From assembly GCA_964519015.1 (NCBI GenBank), contig CAZFHZ010000050.1, positions 1 to 22,784 of the forward strand: a stretch of 22,784 bases of DNA. Direction: 5' to 3'. This stretch comes from CAZFHZ01 sp964519015. Its GTDB lineage: Bacteria; Blakebacterota; Blakebacteria; Blakebacterales; CAYUVJ01. Position numbers and translations under genes: made by a program. The notes beneath the pieces are model-generated. The model was not told where the DNA came from. It did no database searches and worked only from the letters and a program-made list of their open reading frames with translations. The stretch's first letter is position 1; each line of letters begins with the position of its first letter. Below, in pieces: positions 6,376 through 13,574 of this stretch.

Positions 6376-7799
6376 GGCTGCTCCTCCTTCTCCGCTCGCG
6401 CGCCCCGGTCCGGTCCCCGGGGTCCGGCCGGCTGCCCGGTCCCGGTGTTCCCATCCCTCTCGGCGGCCAGCAGTTCCGCCCGCCGACGGCGCAGCCAGTC
6501 GAGCCGCTCGCCGATCCGGGTCTCCAGTCCCCGGTCGGTCGGCTCGTAGAAACGCGTCCCTTCCAATTCCGGAGGCAGATAGGTCTGCGGAGCGAGCGCC
6601 CCGGGCCAGTCGTGGTCGTAGCGGTAGCCGTGGGCGTAGCCGAGGTCCTTCATCAGGTTCGTTGGGGCGTTCCGGATGACCAGGGGCACCGGGTAGGGGG
6701 GCTCCTCGCGGGCCGCCCGCCGGGCCGCCGACTCCGCCCGGTAGATCGCGTTGCTCTTGGGGGCCACGGCCAGGTAGGCCACCGCCTGGAAGAGGGCCAG
6801 TTCCCCCTCGGGGGTGCCCAGGAAGTGGTAGGCGTCGCGGGCCGCCAGGGCCACGCCGAGCGCCTTCGGGTCGGCCAGGCCGACGTCCTCGACGGCCATG
6901 CGCACCACCCGGCGGACCACGAAGAGGGGATCCTCCCCCCCCTCCAGCAGGCGGGCCAGCCAGTAGAGGGCGCCGTCCACCTCGGAGCCGCGCACCGCCT
7001 TGTGGAGGGCGCTGATCAGGTTGTAGTGGGACTCTCCCGCCTGGTCGTGTCGCAGGGTGCGCCGGTGGAGCAGTTCGTCCACCAGTCGGGCGTCCACCTC
7101 CCGCTCGGCTGCTCCGGCGGCCATCTCGAGCAGGTTGAGCAGGGTGCGGGCGTCGCCGCCGGCCAGGGCCACCAGCAGTTCCTCCGCTTCCGCCGTCACG
7201 GTCAGGGGCGCCCCTTGCGGGGTGCGCACCCCCCGCTCCTCATCTTCCAGGGCCCGGTGGAGGATGGTGCGCAGGTCGTCGGTCTCGAGCGCTTCCAGGG
7301 TGAAGACGGTCACCCGGGAGAGGAGGGCGGCGTTGACCTCGAAGGAGGGATTCTCGGTGGTCGAGCCGACCAGCACCAGCAGCCCCGCCTCCACGTGGGG
7401 GAGGAAGGCGTCCTGCTGCGCCTTGTTGAAGCGGTGGATCTCGTCCACGAACAAGAGGGTCGGGGAACCCCGGCGCTGCCGGCGCAGCCGGGCCCGCTCG
7501 ACCACCTCGCGCACCTCCTTGACCCCGCTCAGGACGGCCGTGAAGGATTCGAAGGCCAGGCCGGTGTGATCGGCCAGCAGGCGGGCCAAGGTGGTCTTGC
7601 CGCTCCCCGGGGGGCCCCACAGGACCATGCTGGGGATCCGCCCCTCCTCGATCAGCCGGCGGAGGGGCCGGCCCGGTCCGAGCAGGTGGCGCTGTCCCAC
7701 GAACTCCTCGAGCGAGCGGGGGCGGAGCCGGTCGGCCAGGGGGGCGGCCGACGGAGCGCCCTCACCGGGACCTTCCTCGAACAGGTCGGATCCGCTCAT
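6372..7799 (-). CDS. rarA: RarA (MgsA) replication-associated AAA+ ATPase
   Basis: RarA is a clamp-loader-like AAA+ ATPase that acts at stalled replication forks. In 475 residues it has RPRSLEEFVGQRHLLG at the start of the AAA module, Walker A GPPGSGKT at 62-69, Walker B LLFVDEIHRFNKAQQDAFLP near 115, the sensor GSTTENPSF near 145, and the C-terminal RarA domain with EVDGALYWLARLLEGGEDP, then YPVPLVIRNAPTNLMKDLGY. The C-terminus is Arg- and Glu-rich. Upstream of the ATG lie four imperfect 11-base repeats. The gene probably opens the rarA-lgt-small protein-LemA-like unit. No strong Shine-Dalgarno is visible. Confidence 0.95.
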   Translation of the reverse strand: MSGSDLFEEGPGEGAPSAAPLADRLRPRSLEEFVGQRHLLGPGRPLRRLIEEGRIPSMVLWGPPGSGKTTLARLLADHTGLAFESFTAVLSGVKEVREVVERARLRRQRRGSPTLLFVDEIHRFNKAQQDAFLPHVEAGLLVLVGSTTENPSFEVNAALLSRVTVFTLEALETDDLRTILHRALEDEERGVRTPQGAPLTVTAEAEELLVALAGGDARTLLNLLEMAAGAAEREVDARLVDELLHRRTLRHDQAGESHYNLISALHKAVRGSEVDGALYWLARLLEGGEDPLFVVRRVVRMAVEDVGLADPKALGVALAARDAYHFLGTPEGELALFQAVAYLAVAPKSNAIYRAESAARRAAREEPPYPVPLVIRNAPTNLMKDLGYAHGYRYDHDWPGALAPQTYLPPELEGTRFYEPTDRGLETRIGERLDWLRRRRAELLAAERDGNTGTGQPAGPRGPDRGARAEKEEQP

Positions 7800-7803
7800 C
7801 GCG

Positions 7804-7847
7804 CGCTCATCCCCGACTCATCTCCAGCTCATCCCCAGCTCGTCCCC
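7804..7847. repeat. Four tandem 11-base imperfect repeats before rarA
   Basis: Units read cGCTCATCCCC, GACTCATCTCC, AGCTCATCCCC and AGCTCGTCCCC on the plus strand. They sit immediately upstream of the rarA ATG. On the minus strand each unit has the form GGGGATGAGCN, so three of them contain an ATG preceded by a G-rich run, resembling the context of the true start ATGAGC. The unit length is not a multiple of three. Confidence 0.7.
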
Positions 7848-7860
7848 CGGAGACCCCCCC

Positions 7861-7901
7861 GGAAAGAAACGGCCCCTGCCGGCTTCGGAGCCGCAGGAGC
7901 C
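7861..7901 (-). terminator. Rho-independent terminator after the M23 peptidase gene
   Basis: On the minus strand a 13-base-pair stem (7889-7901 with 7871-7884, one bulge and one G-T pair) closes a four-base loop. It is followed by GTTTCTTTCC. It begins about 30 bases past the stop codon of the M23 gene and separates that gene from rarA. Confidence 0.72.
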
Positions 7902-7931
7902 CGCCTTTCTCCCCGCCTGTGCCCGTCCGAT

Positions 7932-8930
7932 TCAGCGCAGCTTGGTGCCCGTGATATCGGAGACGCGTTCGAAGTAGTAGTGGTACCAGGGATTGACCGG
8001 CTTCCCGTTGTAGTTGATCTCGTAGTGCAGGTGGATCCCCGCCGCCCGGCCGGTGTTCCCCACGTAGCCCAGCACGTCCCCCCGCTTCACCTTCATGTTC
8101 TTGCGGATGCGCGGATCGACGCGCTCCATGTGCCCGTAGAAGGTCACGTAGCCGTTCCCATGGTCGATCTTCACGTAGTTGCCCAGCACGTACCGGGTCG
8201 GGGTCGGGCCCTTGAAGGAGTTGTCGGTGGCCGCGACCACCCCGTCGGCGGTGGCCAGGATGGGGGTGCCCCGGGCGACGGCGATGTCGTTCCCCTCGTG
8301 GAATTGGGTCTCGGAGGGGTAGAGCGGGTTGGGCCGGTAGCCGAAAGCGGAGCTGATCCGGCACCGGTACTTGGTCTGGTCGATCGGGAAGATGCTGGGG
8401 TAGCCCCGCAGGAAGGCCTCGGAGGCATCGAGCCGGTCGCTCACCTCCAGCAGCGACTCCGCCTCGAGCTTCATCTCCCGGCCGAGCCGGTTGATGGCCT
8501 GCTGGGCCTCCTTCATCGACGCCGCGGTCTGCCCGGAGAGGTCCATCACCTGGCGGTTGAAGTCGAGGTGGGAACCCCCCACCCCGGCCCGGCGCAGTTC
8601 CTCGGGCAGGGGATCGAGCTCGGCGGCCAGACGCACCGCGTCGTCGCGGCGGGCGATGACGCCCATCTGGTCGTTCAGATCGTTGATGGCGGTACTCATC
8701 TGGGCAAGCTGGCCCTGCAGGATCCGGTTCTCCTGGCTCAACCGGCTCAAGCGGACCCGGTCGACCACGGCCAGTCCGTAGGTGGAGGCCAGGGCGATGA
8801 AGACCACGAAGAGGAAGGCGGCGGCGACCCCGATGAGGGCGAGCGCGGTGCCCGACAGGCGCAACTCACGCACGCCCCGGGCGTCGTTCTCATGGGGTAC
8901 CAGCAGCAGCGAGAAGCCCGCTCGGCGCAT
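7932..8930 (-). CDS. Membrane-anchored M23 (LytM-type) metallopeptidase
   Basis: This 332-residue envelope protein has a short cytoplasmic segment with LLLVPHEND, one transmembrane helix at about 27-54, and a coiled coil at about 58-110 (SRLSQENRILQGQLAQM). It ends in an M23 domain from about residue 190. All zinc and catalytic residues are present: FHEGND (His and Asp), YGHM (His) and GIHLHYE (His-x-His). It should therefore be an active peptidoglycan endopeptidase rather than an EnvC/NlpD-type activator. The first candidate codons are GTG, ATG, ATG at 8936, 8933 and 8930. ACGAGG stands five bases before the last, which I chose. A promoter lies about 80-110 bases upstream and a terminator follows. 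Confidence 0.92.
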   Translation of the reverse strand: MRRAGFSLLLVPHENDARGVRELRLSGTALALIGVAAAFLFVVFIALASTYGLAVVDRVRLSRLSQENRILQGQLAQMSTAINDLNDQMGVIARRDDAVRLAAELDPLPEELRRAGVGGSHLDFNRQVMDLSGQTAASMKEAQQAINRLGREMKLEAESLLEVSDRLDASEAFLRGYPSIFPIDQTKYRCRISSAFGYRPNPLYPSETQFHEGNDIAVARGTPILATADGVVAATDNSFKGPTPTRYVLGNYVKIDHGNGYVTFYGHMERVDPRIRKNMKVKRGDVLGYVGNTGRAAGIHLHYEINYNGKPVNPWYHYYFERVSDITGTKLR

Positions 8931-9011
8931 CATCACCTCGTAAAGGGTCTTACAGACCGGTCGCGGCCGGCAGACCCCGACCCCTCGGGACGGGGTGCTC
9001 CGAGTGAACCG

Positions 9012-9040
9012 AGGATAGGTTTCCCTACGGGAAAAGGCAA
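9012..9040 (-). promoter_or_regulatory. Promoter of the M23 gene with a palindrome filling the spacer
   Basis: On the minus strand TTGCCT (9040-9035) and TATCCT (9017-9012) are exactly 17 bases apart and each matches four of six consensus bases. Fifteen of the 17 spacer bases form TTTCCC-GTA-GGGAAA (9034-9020), a perfect 6+6 palindrome. That is a typical operator position. Transcription would start about 75 bases before the M23 start codon. Confidence 0.5.
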
Positions 9041-9057
9041 GCCGTAGTTGCGGTTGC
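9032..9057 (-). terminator. Weak terminator after rpoD
   Basis: Just past the rpoD stop the minus strand can form GCAACCG / CGGCTTGC (9057-9051 with 9044-9037, one bulge, six-base loop) followed by CTTTT. The stem is short. The run of T overlaps the -35 region of the M23 promoter, so the two elements share bases. Confidence 0.38.
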
Positions 9058-9071
9058 GGCCGGTCGGAAAC

Positions 9072-9938
9072 TCAGCCTGCGTAGGGGGCCAGGGCGCGGC
9101 TGCGGGAGGAGTGCCGGAGCCGCCGGATCGCCTTCTCCTTGATCTGGCGGACCCGCTCCCGGGTCAGACCAAACTTGTGCCCGATCTGCTCCAGGGTCAT
9201 CGGCTTCTCCCGGCCGATCCCGAAGTAGAGGCGGATGACCTCGGCCTCCCGGTCGGTCAGGGTGGTCAGGGCCTTCTCGATCTCCTTCTGGAGCGCCTCG
9301 TCGAAGAGTTCCTCGTCGGGGGGGGACTGGACCTCGTCCTCGAGCACATCGAGCAGGCGGTTGTCCTCCCCCTCTTGGAAGGGGGCGTCCAGGCTGAGGT
9401 GCCGGCTGGAGATCTTGAGCGTGTCGGTCACCTCGGAGGGGCTCATGTCGAGCTCCTCGGCGATCTCCTCGGCCGAGGGCTCCCGCCCGAAGTTCTGCTC
9501 CAGGTCGCTGGAGACCTTGCCGATCTTGTGCAGCGCCCCGACCCGGTTGAGCGGGAGCCGGACGATGCGGCTCTGCTCGGCCAGGGCCTGCAGGATGGCC
9601 TGCCGGATCCACCAGACGGCGTAGGAGATGAATTTGAATCCCTTGGTCTCGTCGAACCGCTTGGCCGCCTTGATCAGCCCGAGGTTCCCCTCGTTGATCA
9701 GGTCGCCCAGCGAGAGTCCCTGGTTCTGGTACTGTTTGGCCACACTGACCACGAAGCGCAGGTTGGCCTGGACGAGCTTGTTGAGCGCGTCCTGGTTCCC
9801 CTGCTTGACCAGCTTGGCCAGACGGACCTCCTCCCCGGCATTGATGAGGGAGACTTCACCGATCTCCTGGAGGTACTTGTCCAGCGACTGGTCTTCGCGG
9901 GTGTAGGGTTTCTTTGTGAGTTTCGCCAAAACGGTCAC
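9072..9938 (-). CDS. rpoD: RpoD/SigA-type primary sigma factor, short form without region 1.1
   Basis: This RNA polymerase sigma-70 factor has 288 residues from the GTG at 9938. Region 1.2 is QSLDKYLQEIGEVSLI. Region 2 is nearly canonical: NLRFVVSVAKQYQNQGLSL, DLINEGNLGLIKAAKRFD and KFISYAVWWIRQAILQALAE for -10 recognition. Region 3 is GREPSAEEIAEEL, and region 4.2 is MTLEQIGHKFGLTRERVRQI. The acidic region 1.1 of proteobacterial RpoD is absent, as in Bacteroidetes-like primary sigmas, and IKEKAIRRLRH with a short tail closes the protein. Start choices are ATG 10025, ATG 9956, GTG 9938 and TTG 9929. GAGGAG at 9941-9946 best suits GTG 9938 or TTG 9929. It is probably the housekeeping sigma, though a group 2 paralogue is possible. 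Confidence 0.93.
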   Translation of the reverse strand: MTVLAKLTKKPYTREDQSLDKYLQEIGEVSLINAGEEVRLAKLVKQGNQDALNKLVQANLRFVVSVAKQYQNQGLSLGDLINEGNLGLIKAAKRFDETKGFKFISYAVWWIRQAILQALAEQSRIVRLPLNRVGALHKIGKVSSDLEQNFGREPSAEEIAEELDMSPSEVTDTLKISSRHLSLDAPFQEGEDNRLLDVLEDEVQSPPDEELFDEALQKEIEKALTTLTDREAEVIRLYFGIGREKPMTLEQIGHKFGLTRERVRQIKEKAIRRLRHSSRSRALAPYAG

Positions 9939-10087
9939 GACTCCTCGGGAGAGCATCGGTTCAGGCCCGGCCGGGCCGCTTCGTCGCACCGGACCCGGTC
10001 GGTCCGGCCGTGCGATGCTCGCCATCCTTTGGACGCCTGCTCCGCGGCTCCGTTCCAGGATCGGGGAACTTAAGGGAGATGGATCGG

Positions 10088-10108
10088 CGACCGTATCAGG
10101 TACGGTCG
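10088..10108 (-). promoter_or_regulatory. Perfect 8-base inverted repeat in the rpoD leader
   Basis: CGACCGTA and TACGGTCG flank a five-base loop. The repeat lies between the predicted rpoD promoter and the gene, about 18 bases into the transcript. It could be an RNA hairpin or a protein-binding site. Two further TACGG pentamers in tandem (minus strand, 10176-10185) lie above the -35 box. Confidence 0.5.
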
Positions 10109-10132
10109 TCTGCCACGGACACGTAGCCTGGT

Positions 10133-10161
10133 ATAGTGCTCGGGAAGGGACCGGGTGTCAA
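10133..10161 (-). promoter_or_regulatory. Promoter for rpoD
   Basis: A perfect TTGACA (10161-10156, minus strand) is followed after 17 bases by CACTAT (10138-10133), which keeps the critical A and final T of the -10 box. TATACC, 20 bases from the -35, is an alternative. The predicted leader before the GTG at 9938 is about 190 bases. Confidence 0.5.
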
Positions 10162-10317
10162 GACTTTTTCCGCGCCCGTACCGTAGAGCAGGGCGGAGGC
10201 TACCTGACCCCCTCCTGCTGCGGTTCACCGGCCCGGGACACTACCATACCTCCCCCGGCGGACTCAATCCCCTTCCAGGCCCTCACCGGCACTCCGCACC
10301 GCCGGTCCGCCCATCTC
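10162..10317. other. Non-coding stretch upstream of the rpoD promoter
   Basis: Together with the rpoD leader this makes about 400 bases without a credible gene between rpoD and the CapA-like gene. I see no conserved RNA, no riboswitch motif and no reading frame with family resemblance. The only small frame (15 codons, minus strand, after GGGGGAGGT near 10250) is not convincing. It is less GC-extreme than its neighbours. Confidence 0.5.
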
Positions 10318-10337
10318 TATAACGCCCGAACGGGGCG
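10316..10337 (-). terminator. Weak terminator after the CapA-like gene
   Basis: Directly after the TAG stop the minus strand reads CGCCC, a five-base loop, GGGCG, then TTATAG. The stem is only five base pairs and the T run is broken, so this is a tentative call. Confidence 0.35.
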
Positions 10338-10338
10338 A

Positions 10339-11565
10339 CTATTCAGGAGGAAGCAGGAGGAAACGTCCGGCCGGGTCGATCCGCACCCCCGGGGCGCCCG
10401 CGGCGGCGGAATCGGCCAGGGCGGTCACGACCACGCTCCCCAGTTCCCGCCAGCGGCGGGCCGGCAGCGGGGCGGGACGGAAGGCGCGGCGGGCGTTGGT
10501 CACATCGAGCGGGATGAGTTCGGCGGCCACCGGCCGCTCCCCCTCGAAGCGCACCCGCAGCAGGGCCCCGGTGGCCGTCTCGGAGTAGGAGGCGAAGATG
10601 AAGTTGCCCAGGCTGTAGGCGATCAGCCGGCCCCGGTACCATTCCAGGGGCTGCACGACGTGGGGGTGGTGCCCGATGACCAGGTCGGCCCCGTGGTCTA
10701 TGGCCAGGCGGGCCAGGATGCGCTGGTATTCCTTGGGCGTCTCCATCCCCTCGGCCCCCCAGTGGAAGCAGACCACCACCAGGTCGGCCCGGCCGGCCGC
10801 CTCGGCCACCTCGCGGGCCAGCCCGGCATCGTCCGCATGGGCCGTCCCGGGCCGGTCGAGGCCGGCCCAGAAGTCCTCGGGGAAGACGTGGTTGTAGGCG
10901 AGCAGGGCGATTCGCCGCCCCCCCCGCTCCACCACCACCCCCCGGTGGGCCGAGGTGCGGTCGGGCCCGGTCCCGGCGTGGGCCAGCCCCAGGGAGTCGA
11001 GCAGGGCGGTGGTGGCTTCCAGCCCCGCCGGGCCGAAGTCGAGGATGTGGTTGTTGGCCAGGGTGAGGGCCCCGAACCCCCCCGCCGTGAGCACGGCGGC
11101 GTGCCGGGGAGGGACGGAGAAGGTATAGGTCTTGGCCGCCCGCTCCACTCCCGTGGTATCGGCCAGGAAGGGGGCCTCCAGGTTCCCGATGAGCAGGTCG
11201 GTCCCCGCCAGCAGGGGGGCGATGTCCGCGTACGGGTAGGTGGGTCCGAAGCGGTCGAGCAACGGGGTGAGCCAGGCGCCCAGCATCAGGTCGCCCACCG
11301 CTCCCACGGTGAGGGTGTCGGCGCCCGGGGCGGGGCGGGCAGCCTGGTCCGGAGGGAATACGACCCGGCCAGCCGAAGTACTCGCCCGGACCAGGTGGGA
11401 CACGGTCGTGGAATCCGCCGCGCGCCGGCCGGCGGCCGGCAGCAGGCAGAGGATCGCGGCCAGCAGGACGGGCCGGTGGTCCCGCCGGAGGGACCGGACC
11501 ATTCTCCAGTTGCGGTTCTCCAGGTCGGCGAGCCCCAGCTTGAGATGCTCGAAGCCCGCCGTCAT
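10339..11565 (-). CDS. CapA/PgsA-type metallophosphoesterase-like protein
   Basis: This 408-residue protein belongs to the CapA (PGA_cap) family, associated with poly-gamma-glutamate capsules but found widely without them. Family motifs are AVGDLMLG near 89 with the metal-binding Asp, IGNLEAPF near 126, TLANNHILDFG near 168, VVCFHWGAEG near 264 and DLVIGHHPHVVQPLEWYRG near 294, with AYSLGNFIF after it. No pgsB or pgsC lies nearby, so a capsule role is unproven. The ATG at 11565 follows the tdh stop by two bases. An alternative ATG at 11502 would place a signal peptide (MVRSLRRDHRPVLLAAILCL) at the very N-terminus, the usual topology for an exported protein. Which start is used cannot be settled here. 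Confidence 0.85.
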   Translation of the reverse strand: MTAGFEHLKLGLADLENRNWRMVRSLRRDHRPVLLAAILCLLPAAGRRAADSTTVSHLVRASTSAGRVVFPPDQAARPAPGADTLTVGAVGDLMLGAWLTPLLDRFGPTYPYADIAPLLAGTDLLIGNLEAPFLADTTGVERAAKTYTFSVPPRHAAVLTAGGFGALTLANNHILDFGPAGLEATTALLDSLGLAHAGTGPDRTSAHRGVVVERGGRRIALLAYNHVFPEDFWAGLDRPGTAHADDAGLAREVAEAAGRADLVVVCFHWGAEGMETPKEYQRILARLAIDHGADLVIGHHPHVVQPLEWYRGRLIAYSLGNFIFASYSETATGALLRVRFEGERPVAAELIPLDVTNARRAFRPAPLPARRWRELGSVVVTALADSAAAGAPGVRIDPAGRFLLLPPE

Positions 11566-11567
11566 GG

Positions 11568-12617
11568 TCAGGGGCCGACTTCCAGCACCACCTTGCCGCA
11601 GGCCCCCTCGTCCATCAGGTGCATGCCCTGCTCCCAATCCTCGAGGGGGATGCGGTGGGTCAGCACGGGGGTGATGTCGAGCCGGCCGCTGGCCAGGAGA
11701 CGGGTCATCACATCCCACGTCTCCCAGAGACGGCGACCCACCACGGCGCGGAAGCGGATGCCCTTGAAGATCAGTTCGTTCAGGTCGAGGGTGACCTCGT
11801 CGGGGGGCAGGCCGAGCTGGGCTATATGCCCCCCCGGCACGGTGCAGGTCACGGCGTCCCGGATGGCCTGGGGGTGCCCGCTCATCTCCAGGACGGCGTC
11901 CACCCCCGCCCCGCCGGTCAGCTCGCGGATCGCCTCGACCAGGGGGGTCTGGGCGGGGTTGATGCAGGCGTCCGCCCCCATCTTCCGCCCCAGTTCGAGC
12001 CGGTAGGGGTTGGGCTCGGAGGCGTAGACCTCGGTCGCCCCCATCGCCCGGGCCACTCCCACGCTCATGGCGCCGATCGGCCCCATCCCGGTCACCAGCA
12101 CCCGCTTGCCGGCCACCGACTCCACCTGGACGGTGTGCACCGCGTTGCCGAGCGGCTCCTGGGCACTGGCCACGTCACAGGGCAGATCGGGCGGGTTGGG
12201 CCAGAGGTTCTCGGCCGGCACCACGATCCAGTCGGCGAAGCAGCCGTCGATGTCCACCCCCAGGATCCGGGTGTTGAGGCAGACTTCGTACTGGTTGCGC
12301 CGGCAGGGCAGGCAGTGATGGCAGACGATGTGCGTCTCGGCCGAGACGTAGTCCCCCTCCTTGACCCGCTTCACTCCGGCTCCGACCGCTTCCACCCGGC
12401 CGCAGAACTCGTGCCCCATGGTCTGGGGGATGCGGGGGCCGATGCGCTTCTCGGCCCATTTGTTCCAGTCGTAGATATGGTGGTCGGTGCCGCAGATGGA
12501 GGTGGCCCGGACGCGCACGAGCGCTTCGCCGGGACCGGGCGCGGGTCGGGGGACCTCACGCAGTTCCGCTCCCCGTCCGGGGGCGGTCTTCACGACGGCG
12601 CGCATCGTCTCGGCCAT
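11568..12617 (-). CDS. tdh: L-threonine 3-dehydrogenase-like zinc MDR enzyme
   Basis: This 349-residue medium-chain dehydrogenase is best matched to threonine 3-dehydrogenase, which makes 2-amino-3-oxobutyrate with NAD. ICGTDHHIYDWNKWAEKRI holds the catalytic Cys42 and the TDH-type HIY-W-W signature. GHEFCGRVEAVG gives His69 and Glu70. Cys99, Cys102, Cys105 and Cys113 bind structural zinc. The Rossmann motif reads VTGMGPIGAM. The partner enzyme Kbl is not in the window, and other polyol dehydrogenases share much of this pattern, so substrate is likely rather than certain. AAGGAG stands seven bases before the ATG. A TTGACT at 12676-12681 (minus) may be its -35 box, but no good -10 follows. Confidence 0.87.
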   Translation of the reverse strand: MAETMRAVVKTAPGRGAELREVPRPAPGPGEALVRVRATSICGTDHHIYDWNKWAEKRIGPRIPQTMGHEFCGRVEAVGAGVKRVKEGDYVSAETHIVCHHCLPCRRNQYEVCLNTRILGVDIDGCFADWIVVPAENLWPNPPDLPCDVASAQEPLGNAVHTVQVESVAGKRVLVTGMGPIGAMSVGVARAMGATEVYASEPNPYRLELGRKMGADACINPAQTPLVEAIRELTGGAGVDAVLEMSGHPQAIRDAVTCTVPGGHIAQLGLPPDEVTLDLNELIFKGIRFRAVVGRRLWETWDVMTRLLASGRLDITPVLTHRIPLEDWEQGMHLMDEGACGKVVLEVGP

Positions 12618-12754
12618 GGGCCGGCTCCTTAGTCTGGCGGGGTGATGTCCACAAGTTTCCCCCCCGCCCGGGGCAAGTCAACTCCCTCGTGCACGGCGGC
12701 GGGACCGGTGGCGGCGGAAGCCGCCCCGCTCCACCTTCCGGCCGTCGCACTGGC

Positions 12755-12783
12755 TTGCAGCCGGCGGGTCACGGGACTACTTT
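12755..12783 (+). promoter_or_regulatory. Promoter of lpxH, apparently giving a leaderless mRNA
   Basis: TTGCAG and TACTTT are 17 bases apart. The -10-like box ends eight bases before the lpxH ATG, where transcription would be expected to begin. No Shine-Dalgarno exists in the bases before the ATG. Each box is only a partial consensus match. Confidence 0.42.
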
Positions 12784-12791
12784 CCCCGATC

Positions 12792-13574
12792 ATGTCGGCT
12801 CTCTACTTCATCTCTGACGTCCACCTGGGCCTGGAGTCCGCGGCCGAGGAGGAGGCCAAGGAGCGGCGCCTGCAGGAACTGCTGCACCGCGCCGCCTCCG
12901 ACGCCGAGGCCCTCTACATCGTGGGGGACCTGTTCGACTTCTGGTTCGAGTACCGCCAGGTCATCCCGGCCAACGGCCTGCGCGTGCTGGCCGGCCTGCG
13001 CGAACTGGTCGACCGCGGGGTGGCGGTGCACTACCTGGCCGGAAACCACGACTTCGCCCCCGGTCCCTTCCTCTCCGGGCAGGTCGGCTGCCAACTCCAT
13101 GCCGAACCCTTCAGTTTCGATCATGAGGGACGGCGTTTCCATCTGCATCACGGCGACGGGCTGGCCGAGAACGACCTGGGCTACCGGGTGCTCCGGGGCG
13201 TGCTGCGCAGCCCCCTCTCCCGCTGGCTCTGGAGCTGGCTCCATCCCGACCTGGGGCTGGGGCTGGCCCGGAGGGTCTCCCGGGCCAGCCGCGGCTACAC
13301 CGGCGCCAAGGACTACGGTTCCGACCGGCGCCTGCGCGCCTTCCTCGACCGGCGCACCGCCTCCGGTGACGGGATCATCCTGATGGGGCATACCCACCAG
13401 GCGGACGTGCAGGTGCTGGACGGCGGTGCCTGGTATGTGAACCTGGGGACCTGGCTGGGCGGGGGAGCTCCCTATGCCCGGTACGAGGCGGGGCGCCTGG
13501 AAGTGGTGCGGCCGGACGGCTCCAGCATCATGCTCCCGCCCCCCGCCGAGGTCTCGGGGTCGGATTCTCCATAA
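12792..13574 (+). CDS. lpxH: LpxH-type UDP-2,3-diacylglucosamine pyrophosphatase
   Basis: LpxH hydrolyses UDP-2,3-diacylglucosamine to lipid X in lipid A synthesis at the inner membrane. The 260-residue calcineurin-like phosphoesterase has FISDVHLG (metal-binding Asp and His), GDLFDFWFEYR near 45, AGNHDF near 83, HHGDG near 119 and MGHTHQA near 198, the full two-metal set in LpxH order. DLFDFWFEYR is typical of the LpxH branch seen in Bacteroidetes-like genomes. I start at the ATG at 12792, directly before the conserved strand; the in-frame extension to 12642 is not family-like. The last 103 bases overlap the convergent acyltransferase gene. It implies an LPS-bearing outer membrane, though other lpx genes are not in view. 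Confidence 0.9.
   Translation: MSALYFISDVHLGLESAAEEEAKERRLQELLHRAASDAEALYIVGDLFDFWFEYRQVIPANGLRVLAGLRELVDRGVAVHYLAGNHDFAPGPFLSGQVGCQLHAEPFSFDHEGRRFHLHHGDGLAENDLGYRVLRGVLRSPLSRWLWSWLHPDLGLGLARRVSRASRGYTGAKDYGSDRRLRAFLDRRTASGDGIILMGHTHQADVQVLDGGAWYVNLGTWLGGGAPYARYEAGRLEVVRPDGSSIMLPPPAEVSGSDSP

Noticed and set aside
6612..9047. An 811-codon plus-strand open frame across rarA and the M23 gene
   Set aside because: Antisense shadow of two well-identified genes; it even runs through the terminator between them.
10210..10260. A 15-codon minus-strand frame with a G-rich sequence before ATG upstream of rpoD
   Set aside because: Too short and without any recognisable feature; the spacing to the G-rich run is too tight.
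12710..12725. GGCGGC-GGAA-GCCGCC hairpin between tdh and lpxH
   Set aside because: A short GC stem with no T run and no link to a start codon; such stems arise easily at this base composition.
12642..12791. N-terminal extension of lpxH to 12642
   Set aside because: The added 50 residues are not family-like, and the extension overlaps the likely promoter.
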